From assembly GCA_028015205.1 (NCBI GenBank), contig JAPWFG010000021.1, positions 1,364,001-1,428,000 of the forward strand: a stretch of 64,000 bases of DNA. Reading direction: 5' to 3'. Below are positions 10,974-22,900 of this stretch, in pieces. Under the pieces are notes generated by a model. The model did no database searches, was not told the origin of the DNA, and saw only the letters and a program-made list of their open reading frames with translations. The DNA is from Mytilisepta virgata. Taxonomy: Eukaryota; Mollusca; Bivalvia; Mytilida; Mytilidae. How positions within the stretch are numbered: the first letter of the stretch is position 1; every line of letters starts with the position of its first letter. The position numbers and the translations under genes were made by a program.

Positions 10974-13900
10974 CTGAAAAACAAAAACAAAATTCATAAC
11001 TCTTTTATTGCCAATTTCCTGAAGTAATTATCTCCAATAATAATACGTTAAACTATATTTACTATCTGAAATTCTAATGCAATGCTGTTGGTAGACAACA
11101 ATTTTGCAATCCACCAGAAGTAAACAGTAAAATCCATGCTACCCTTTCTCCAGCAGCTTTTGTTGATTTATTAGTACTAAAATTCAATACTATTATCCTA
11201 AGTGTTGATGATTTTAACATCTATGAGATAACAACAACAGTTTACAGGTTAAGGAATTTTACAATGGGGTAAAATGGACGAGCATTTTCATGTTAATAAG
11301 TAAGGGTGGCAGTATAGCAAGTAACTATAGACTAAGGTATGATGAAGTTTTACTTCAATTTATGTTTTTTAATATAATTTCAAATTTGTAGAAAAATAAT
11401 TTACATCAGACTTTGATTATTAAATGAAATAAATCATCAATTCTTTTTACACTACCTTGCGTGTTTTTCTTGTAGCAAATCAGGGACTACTGTAACTAAG
11501 GCTATATATATAAATCCACCAGAGGTAAATGGTAAAATCCATGCTGTCCTTTCTCCAGCAGATTTTGTTGATTCTGCAGTTAAAGCTGTGAGAGCACCTA
11601 CTAATCCCCCTGTGGCTGTCAGCAACTTTAGAAATGATATTACATTAAATTTTAAGTACCAAACAACTCAGAGACTATGGAATGATATGTACATATTATC
11701 AGGTTTTCTGCAAACGTATATCGTAAAATATCAGCCGCGAGACACAATGTGAAGCGGCTTATATTTTACAATATCTGTTTGAAGAAAACTTGATGATAAA
11801 TTTATCGTATTGTTAACTAGCAATCTTAATGGAATTTCTTACTTTTCATTGGCCATCCGGCTATAACCGGATGTTTTCCTGATATATTCGGGTCAACGTT
11901 GGGTCAAACATTATGACGTCACTGATATATTCGGGTCAGCTCATATTAGGGTCGGGTCAACTCTTTACGACGTCACAGTGCCGAAATACGGGAAATTCTG
12001 AAGGCCTCAGCAGGTCGATATAGCCATAGGGAAATACGATAATGTGATCAAGCGTTACCGTATGTGGAGATACTGCAGTAAGATCATTAGTTCTAAAGTC
12101 ATTGTTTTAAAGTGGAAACTGAAAAGACTCCACATTATAGATATTTTACAGTAGCTTCCAATATAACCAAAGTAACATTTTAAGTGAGACAGACAATATA
12201 TAAATTGTCAAAGTATCTATTGCTTCAACTTAGTGAAATATTTAGAGTAATAAACAAAAACAACAGATGATATGATAAAAAAAAAGAACCTCATACAGAA
12301 GGATAAAAAGGCAAAAAAAGGAGCCTAAAGTAGTATGTAAACTCACAAATTATTACAAATCTGTGAAAAAATGACAATGCTAGATTGTTTAAAGAATTAT
12401 GTAAGTTGTCATGATACATGTACTGTATGATGAAGCACAGCAATAATAAAGCTATTCCTTTCCTTGAACTCTACTGTAACGAAATGTATGTATTGCTTTT
12501 GTGTCAAGAATTTAACCACCATGTACTTTCTCACACTTATAGAATGAATTTTTATGAAATTGGGTCATATATGTCACATTTCTTGCATTAACTTGTGTAT
12601 AATACAATTTTAGAATTTACTCCTGTGAAACATAGAACATTAATATCTTACTTGTGCTTTGGCTGCTTTCCATCTATCAAATCCTGATCTTAATAAAATT
12701 GCAAAATCACCAACTTCATGTGGTATTTCATGAAGTAAAATTGCTAAAAGTGTGATAAAACCAACCTGCAAAAAAAATTAAAAAAACTTAGACATTGTGT
12801 CTTACAGACACAGATGTCTCATCATCCTGGACATAGAATACTCATCTATTATTATATTAATTGGTATCCCATGAAAAAATAATGAATGCAAATTTACTGA
12901 AGCTTAAATTCAATGGACTCACTCATTCATGAAATGTATGTCATGTTGGCACATATGTTGCTGATCTGTGATAACACATAGACCATTGTAGTTGTAAAAT
13001 ACCATTGCCATGTCATCATAATGGAGAAATGGACTAAAATGCAAAACTTTAACCAGAATCACTCAAGCATAAAATGTAGGTCATGGAACTCTGGTCCATC
13101 TAGATGATCAACAAAAATCATTTGACGGTATATGTTAGTCTGAAAACTGAAAATCTTTGTGAAAGTGACTTAAAAGTCATTCAAGACAACAACATTATTC
13201 AAGGCAGTGCCGTAACTACATATAGGCAAATGAGGCAAATGCCTCATGCCAAATTTGACAAAAAAAATAAAAAATAAATTTTGTTTAAGAAATTAAAACA
13301 GTCTATCGGTCACGGAATCCAGCCTCATTTTCTTGCATTTTCATTCTAGTCACTGAGGCAATGTATTTTTTGTCATTTTGTCTACGACAGCACTCTAGTC
13401 ATGTCTCTTATAAACTGGCTTAAGACAGCCTCTAAAAGAAAGTCAGAAGATGGTAAGCATAACTGAAATATGCATTTTCAGTGCATTAAAAAATGGTATC
13501 AAAGATTGTTATTCAATGATATTATGTCTGAAAATTTGGCGGAATAGCTATGTCTTATGCTGTTTGGAGAATATTACTGTCCTTGACTGAAAATGAGCCT
13601 TACCCATAATTCTACGGGATTTAGACCAATTCAATTTTTTAGCTACAATGGGTTTATTATATATAGCACATCCGGAATTTAAAGAAGTGGATCTGGACTC
13701 CATATATTTTTTTAATTATTTTACCAAATAGACAAACCAAATCTCCCCCCCCCCCCCCCCCCCCCCAATTTTCTCTAAATTGTTGTACCATTAATGCATA
13801 CCCTGTATCCTTTCTTTTGCATAAAAATGCAAACTGCTTTAAGACTTATTGTGAATACGTTTTATGTATTTCTAGGGTATATGGATTCCTAGACTTGCTA

Positions 13901-16900
13901 CAAGTCCCTCTCTAATTAATTAATTAGTATTTTAATATAACAGTAAATATCATCTGCTGTCTATAATGATAACAATTCTATACTGACTGCTGCGGAGAGA
14001 GGGACCCTCTCTTCGCAGCAGTCAGTATAGAATTGTTATCATTATAGACAGCAGATGATATTTACTGTTATATTAAAAAACAAATAATTAATTAGAGAGG
14101 GACTTGTAGCAAGTCTAATGGATTCCGAAATAAATTCTATTGCCTGATTCGGTAGAAAAAAAGAAAATTAAATCATTAAAAAATTGTATTACTAAACTAG
14201 GAAAAAGATGTCAGGAAATGGCTAGAATCGAGGATCAGGCATCATTTAGGAATTTAAGCCCCCAGACCCCTCGCAAACAGGATTTTTGCCTCATAGAAAA
14301 AAGACCCTTGTTATGGCCATGCAAGGTGATAAGTTCAAGTGACCTAAGTTCAACTGTATGATAATCATTTGAATGAGTTCATATTTTAATCTATGTAACA
14401 TATTTGATTGTCCTCATAAATTATATAAAAATTATGACCTACAAACATATATTTATAGATTTGTGTCATACAGCCAGTGCATTAAGCTAACATTTATATC
14501 ATATCATATATTTGTTTTATCAGTAATTTTTACACAGTGTAATGCAGTGGTACTTTGTAACGGAGGAAGGCCATGAATCATAGGGTCAGGAAAACTGTAT
14601 TGTATAAACATACATTATATAAGAGGTAAATATAAATGAGACACACCTTGATCACCTTGAATCCCCTCATAGTCATTTGTCATACAAAAAATTACAATAT
14701 AAGCAATTTGTGTAATGATCAGTTTTCCTGCAAGATTGCAATTTTTTTTCCTTTGAAAAAATACTGAACAGAAAACATAGATCAATCAGTCAGACATGTC
14801 TACCTTAAGCAGTGGTACAGTCTATGTTTGGTTACCGATTATTGGTGATGGGTAACAAAATCATCACCAAATATCACTTAATTCTATCAAGGAGCGGGGT
14901 ATAAAAAAAGAGGTTGCTGACAACCATCTAACAACCTAATAGCCCACTTAAAAATATTGTGGAAAAATTTATGAAATAAAAATTGAGATCAAAGGTTTTA
15001 TGATTGTGATCTATAAATGGTAACAAAACTCAATTCTTTCATAGATAAAAATTTTACTGTTGTCTGTGGTGATATGTACTTTAAAAAAAAAACATTATGG
15101 TACATTTTCTTTTATCATCATACTATAAAAAAAATGTAAGGATATGGCATGAGGTAAGCCTCAATGAGACAACATCTTGTAAGACTGAAGAAGGGAAAAA
15201 AGAAGTATATTACATTAAGGGGTTGTCATTTTGGCCCTTGTAAAAAAATTTTTTGAGGAAATCCAATTATCTGATTGATTCTTAAGAAGCACATATTTTT
15301 TTACCATTAGAATTTAATTTAAGGGAAATAAGATCATATTTGTGATTTCTGATAAATAGATAACAAGATTACTGTCAGACACACAGGTGGATAATCACAT
15401 ATATAAAACCAGCAAACACTCCTACTTTGGGGTAGATCTAATTAATATCTAAACAAAATTATTTGTCTGTTTATGTGCTATTGTTATGTATTGGTTTTAC
15501 TTTCCTAAATTGTGAATTTTTATTTATCCATTTTCTAAGTTTCTTATCTAAATAAACATCAGTTTGTTGCAACTTTCTCAGAGAAGGGTAACAGTATGGT
15601 TCCAACATGTGTCATGTATATCATCAAGTCATTTATATCAAAATCAAGTTATGTTTAGATAACACCAGGTCAGGATTAAGATAAGGAACATTGGCATATT
15701 TCAATACACATTTATTTCATGTAGTGACATCTTTATATTTGTCTTCATCTTTGATTTATAAATTTGTAAGAAAGATTATGATTGGATGAGAGAGTGAAAA
15801 TGAGAAAATATGATGGGAGGAGTTTGTGAGTTAGGAATTGTGTATTAGGAGAAGTAAGAAAGTGGAAATGAGAGAATTAGAGAGAGACATAAACAAGTTA
15901 AGATCAGAGAATAAGTTAAACATCAGAGAGTTAGAGAATAAGGTTAGAACATCAGAGAGAGATTAAGTTTACCATCAGAGCAATAACATCATTTAATTTA
16001 TATATTTACATCATCATTTTGGAATAATAAACAGTGAACCTTAACAGACTTTGTATGTAGAAAAGCCTCTCGCAAGGGAAGAACAACCGTCCCAATACCC
16101 ACACCCATGGTATACAACATTACATGGTGGAGAATCTCAAAGTTACAGATGTGATAGTGAATGGATGAATTTTACAGTCAGCATTATGATGATGGATATT
16201 TTTACAATGAGACTGACCATTTATTGAATGATGATCCGATTTTAAATAGTGTTGCTGATTATTCTTTGGACACATCTATTAGATACTGTTACGATTCAGC
16301 CGACAATACTAGCTCTGATGATGGCAATTCAGATAATTTAATTAGTGATTCATCTGACTCAGAAATGAATTCATCAGCAAAACTAACAATATATAAGTTT
16401 AGTGGATATTCTACTGAGAACGCTGACCAATTCTTATCAAACTTTCATGCTTATACAGTTTTTAATAAACTTGATACGAACAGCAGAAAATGTGCAGCAT
16501 TTCAATTACATTTATGTGGACCAGCTCAAGTGTGGTTTGCCAGTCTTGATGACATAATTAAACAAGATTGGGAATTATTAGTCAAGGAATTTAAAGATAA
16601 ATATGTTTCTATTCGTCAACCTGTTCTGTTAGTTGAGACTGAAATTTTCCAGAACCTGAGACTTATACCAGGTCAACAATTGGAGGATTATTTAAGCCAG
16701 ATCCTCGAAAAGGGACGTAAAATTTACAAAAATTCCCAGGAAATTTTGTTGAAATTTATTGAAGGACTACCATCACAATTAGCCTTCTTTGTTCGTGCTG
16801 GAAATCCTGACGATGTGCATCAGGCTTTCAATTCGGCTAAATTAGGAGAAGCCTATGGATATAGACATTCTGGCATGATGTCAACACAAATGGAACCTCC

Positions 16901-19900
16901 TACACCCGTTGTTGCAGCAGCAGCCAGCCAGGACAGACTTTCCAAATTGGAGGAACAAATGAATGAAGTTCTTAAACGTTTGGATACTACCAGCATGGAT
17001 TCAAGGCCTTCCCAATCCGTCAATAGAAGGACTACTGTAAAATGTTTTAACTGTGGAAAAACAGGACATACCAAACGAGATTGTACGGTGACAATTTGTC
17101 AAATTTGTAACAAACCTGGACATTCTGCCGTAAACTGCTTCAAAAGGAATTCAAATTCGGGAAACATCCAACGCCCAAGGGAACAAGGTCGCGGTCGCTT
17201 GGGGGAGAGGCAGTGAACAAACGCGACAGAACTTTAATTCAGAGAAGATCTTCTGTGCGAACTGTAAATAGTGATAATTTTGTAAGTGGAATAGATCATT
17301 TTCCAAAAGCATCTGTAAGTAATTTTAGAAATTTTTTATATCTACCTGTTCAGTTCAATCTTAATGTTTCAGCACTTTTAGATACTGGTAGTTCAATTAA
17401 TTTAATGTCTAGATTTTTATATAATTTATTGTCAACAAGATATAAGAGTGATTTATTTGAAATAACTGACAATACAATAATTTTGGCGAATAATGCTGAG
17501 GTAAAAATAGATGGAGTTGCAACAGTTAATGGTATTATTGATTGTAAAGAAACAAATTTTGATGTTTATGTGTTAAAGGATACTTCACATCCACTCATTT
17601 TAGGTACACAGTATTTAAAGTCAAATGGTGTAACTTTAAATTTTGAATCTTTAACAGTAAATTTTCCTAAATCTAAAGTTTTGTCCTCCAAAAGATTAAA
17701 TTTTCCTGCTAATTCTGAATCAGTTGTTTGGGGAAGGGTTCTGAGTAAAGTTTCCACAGGATACCAAGGTGTATGTTCTGCAAGTGATTTTGTGACAAAA
17801 AGGGGATTACTTGTTGCTAGATCTCTGGCTACTGTTTCCGCAAATAATATGGTACCCATTTAAAACATGAACCCAACTCCTGAGACTATTAGCATTCCTA
17901 AGAATAAACAGCTTGGAGAATTTAATGTACTAGCAGGTGATTATGAGGCAATTCCAATTAAGACATCAAGCTGTGCAAATGTTACTGTTGATAGAGGTCA
18001 AGAACATTTTAAGTCATCTCAGGACAAATTTATATCACATTTTGACATGAGGGATAATGAACTAACACCAGATCAGCAAACCAAACTTAAGTCCCTTCTG
18101 ATTCAGAACCAAACAATATTTGTAACTGATGAAAACCCATCATTAGGATTATCAGACCTAGTGGAACATCACATTCATTTGAAACCAGATGCTATCTCAA
18201 AACATCAAAGACCATACAAACTTCCGCCACACAAGCGTGAAATATTAAGACATCAATTAGATGAATTATTGAGACAAAATATTATTACCCCAGTTGATGA
18301 AAAGGATGACATACCCATATCCAGCCCAATAGTTTTAGTAGCAAAACGGAAAACACCAAATCCAAAAATAAAATCAGGCTCAAAAGAAGAAAGTTTATCA
18401 ATGTACAGGTTTTGTGTAGATTTTCGCTTTCTTAACACTCAGACCCAAGATTTTCGCTACACTATACAAGATGCACAGGAACTAACAGAATCCTTTAGTC
18501 ATAGAACTCCAAATTTTATTTCTTCTATTGATCTGAGTTCTGGATTTTTCCAAATGAAAATTTCATCAGAATCTACCAAGTACACTGCATTTAATACTGC
18601 GTTTGGCACATTTAAGTTCAACAGATTACCAATGGGTTTGAAAACATCTCCAAACAGTTTTCAGTTACTGATGGACAAAGTTTTGAAGGGCCTATCTTTT
18701 CGAAATGCGCTGTGCTATTTGGATGACGTTTTAATATTTTCGGACACTTTTGAGCAACATCTTGATGATCTACAAGAAGTTTTTAGTAGGTTTAAGTCAG
18801 CAAATCTGAAACTGTCACCACAAAAGTGCAAATTTGCCTTATCCAGATGCAATTTCTTAGGCCATGAAATATCAAAAGAAGGAATCAAACCTCCCAGTGA
18901 TCGTTTAAAAGCAATAACTGAATATCCAAGACCTAAAAATGTCAAAGAGCTTAAAAGGTATCTTGGACTAATGAACTGGTTCCGCAAATTCATCAGAAAT
19001 TACAGTGCTATAACTAACTCTTTGTATAAGCTTTTGCGTAAGAATGCCAAATTTATCTGGACAGATGAACATACAACTGCATTTCAAGTACTTAAAGATA
19101 CATTACTGAATTCTCAGGCTTTAGCTTTTCCACAGTATGATAAACCATTTTACCTAGCTGTTGACACATCCAGCAAGGGAATAGGGTATATGCTTTACCA
19201 AAAGAACACAGAATCTTCTGATGATATTCAGGTAATAAGGTTTGGATCGAAAACACTTGCAAAATGGCAGCAAACATATGGGCCAACTAAACTGGAACTT
19301 TTAGGTATGGTAACCAGCATATTAAACTGTTCATCTTATTTACGAGGCAGAAAGTTTATTGTGGAGTGTGACCACCAAGCATTGAAACCGTTATTTCAGA
19401 AAAATTTGAAGGGAGCAATTTATGACAGGTGGCTTGCAATACTTCAAGAATTTAATTTTGAAATCCGATACAAACCAGGTGTACAAATGGTTGTCCCTGA
19501 TGCTTTGTCAAGATGTAAATCTCCAGACATATTCGACGATGCTGATATTTAGCCCAGATGAAAACGACCCTTATTTTCCATATGTATCAGAAAACACAGG
19601 TGAAATTAACTTCCCAGATGGAGTCACACTTCAAGATTTAATGAAACCTCATGACAAGACAAAAATCATTAATCATGTATCTGTAAAACCACCTATCTCA
19701 ATAAGCCAGCAGGAATCAGATTATGACGGGGATACAGAAGTCTCTTACAAGAAGCATAAATTTAAACATGCTAAGAGATATTTGACCAAACATAAAGCTT
19801 TCAAGGAAATTGATAATGAAAATAGTGAGATATGGTCAGAAGACAAACGTAATACAATAAAAAGTACAGAAATTTGGGAAAATATTAATTTAAGTTCTGA

Positions 19901-22900
19901 AAAAATGTTCCATTTGCAAAGAGAAGACCAAAATTTAAGACCTTTGATTAATTATCTAGAAAGGGAGGAACTGCACATCAGTCAAAAGGCAGCCAGAAGA
20001 TTACTAATTGAATCCAATGATTATGTGTTGATAGATGGCTTATTACTACACACCAGAGTAAAGAAATCCCAGAGGGCCCAACACCTAAATAATTACCAAT
20101 TAGTTCTACCAGATGTTATGATCAAAGATGTCCTCCAGCTGTATCATGATTCACCTTTGTCGGGTCATGCAGGGATACAGGAGACATTGGATCGAATAAA
20201 GGAATATTACTTTTTCAAAAGAATGGGACCTATTATTACTGATTATGTACGTTCTTGTCCAGATTGTCAAAAACGTAAAACTACAAACAGGCATACAAAA
20301 TCTCCAATAACTGCATATGCAATCCCCAGTGCACCATTTGAGGGATGGCAAGTTGATTTGGTAGGGCCATTACCAATTACTTCACAGGGTTATACTTATG
20401 TATTGGCTACTGTAGACATGTTTAGCAAGTATCTCATTTCCATTCCATTAGCCAACAAAGATACTCTGACAGTCGCATCAGGCCTTATGCAAATTTTTAC
20501 CAAATATGGAGTGTGTAATACTCTTATTAGCGACAAGGGTTCTGAATTTGTCTCTTCAGTCATGGCTTCAGTATGTAAACAATTATGCATACCACAGGAA
20601 TTCACCCCAAGTTATACCCACCATTGCTTAGGTGCAGGTGACCAAAGTTCCCCATGATTGCACCTATCATTCCTGATTTTGAAAGTGTTCCAGTCAGTAC
20701 ACGGTCATATGTACAGAAACAGGCTGAAAAACTTAACTTAATCGGGACCGAATTGAAAAACAATGTAAACATTAGACAAAAGGCCATGAAAGACCGTGGA
20801 AAATGTCAACCATTGTCTGTTTTTATTGGAGACTATGTTTACCTGTTACAAGAATTAAGTGGAAAGGGACAAAAGCTTCAAAATAAATACAAAGGGCCAT
20901 ATGTTATACATAAATTTTACAGTCCCCATCTGGTTATACAGAGGGATCCACAAACAACAACATGTCTTAAGAATCCAGTACACTTAAACAGGTTGAAAAT
21001 GGCATATGTTAGAGAGCCTACACCACAGCAGTACTTCCTTGGCAGAGCTGCAATATCTGAAGGCAATCAACAAAACATATTAATGCTTGATTCTGAAGAA
21101 TCTCAACCTGTGACTTTGAAAGAAAGTAGCAATGACCTGGAAGAGGAAGCTGTGATACCAGAACCAGGGTTACGACGTTCAACTCGAAACAGGAAACCAC
21201 CAGAACGTTATAGAAACTTCGTAGATTTAGATGCTGCTTTGACTTCAGAGGATGGGATTATGGATAAAATGGGTTATCATAAAATAAAGCGGATCTTAGG
21301 TCAGAAGTGTCTAGACAACAAAAAGTTTTATTTGGTTCATTTAGTGGGAGAACCTGCAGAACATGCAATTTGGGTTCCTTTTTCAAATTTAAATAAAAAG
21401 GCCAAACAGTCTGTTCAGTTAAAACCTCCCCCAGTTATTGTTGAAATAGATTAAGCTTAATATAATAGATAATTAAACCAAATAAAATATATTGTTCATG
21501 TAGATAAATAAATACCTACAAAGTTAGAAATATGTTAGTAAGTAAATGAATTTAATTAATACATAATATGCATTGATCAGGGTAATTAATGGATTATGTT
21601 AAGTATGTGTAATACTGCAGTAAATTCAATGTGTTCAGGATAGTAAATCTTATCTTTATTGCCCCTTAAATAATTAACCAGAAAATTTTCTTATTAATCT
21701 TAACAAGATTAAGGGTTTTATCATTCCCACTGGTTAAGAGATGATCTATTCAAGATGTCAATAGGCATTCAATTGGGTTGCATAAATAGGATTATAAATA
21801 GTTTTAAGGATAGACGATGTGTAAAACAGTGTATATAATTATGTAAATAAACAAATAATTTCTTTATCTGAAGTGTTATAAACTAAACAAGTCAGAAAAG
21901 TGATGTTGATTTTGGTTTCTTTTACATTTTCATTTGTATATTTTTCATGTTTTTTTTTCTTTGCTACATGTATATGTTTGGGTTAAGAATAAAAACAAAA
22001 TACTAATTCTTTACCTGATTATAATTTGTTTTGTGCTTTTATCAATTGCAATGAAATGCATTATTGGGACATATAATATTTTTTTTTATAATTTTTTGTG
22101 TTTTCATTGTCAGTGATGAAAAAAAAATATATATAATTTTTTTTTAATGATATATAAAGTTGAAATGATTTTTTTTTATTCATGCTTATTAGTTACTATA
22201 ATTACCATTTTATTAACAGTATTATTCTATGCAACATTTTTGTGATTGTATGTGTGGGTGAGTCAGTAAGTATTTTATTGAGAGATTTATAAAAGTCAGT
22301 GTTCTGATTGGTTGCTTATATTAAATAAAGGCGTGGTTTGTCTGATATGTATGTTTAATTTCATTTTCTTTGTTTCATTATTTTTATGTTTGTATTATAA
22401 TATGTTGTGATGTATTTTTCAGGATATAATTGCTTTTCATATATGCTTTATTGCTATGTTGAAAAAAATAATTATAATATTGCTAATAACTTTTTCTTGC
22501 TAAAGAACTTTTTAAATGTCATTTTTGATCAAAAATTTAAACATTTTATTTAATGAATTTTTAATTTTTTTTTAATTTGTTTCTCACTTTTTCTTTTTGT
22601 GGGGGGATGTTATGTATTGGTTTTACTTTCCTAAATTGTGAATTTTTATTTATCCATTTTCTAAGTTTCTTATCTAAATAAACATCAGTTTGTTGCAACT
22701 TTCTCAGAGAAGGGTAACAGTATGGTTCCAACATGTGTCATGTATATCATCAAGTCATTTATATCAAAATCAAGTTATGTTTAGATAACACCAGGTCAGG
22801 ATTAAGATAAGGAACATTGGCATATTTCAATACACATTTATTTCATGTAGTGACATCTTTATATTTGTCTTCATCTTTGATTTATAAATTTGTAAGAAAG

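Noticed and set aside
14140..14361. 73-codon plus-strand frame beside the foldback MITE
   Set aside because: No ATG-led conserved motif or splice support was seen; it is probably chance or repeat-derived.
17566..17859. Minus-strand open frame inside the Ty3/gypsy protease region
   Set aside because: It is a shadow of the protease and pol frames, with no family pattern of its own.
21934..22116. 60-codon hydrophobic frame downstream of pol, considered as an env-like remnant
   Set aside because: It is a product of T-rich composition, with no signal peptide plus fusion or transmembrane layout and no useful length.
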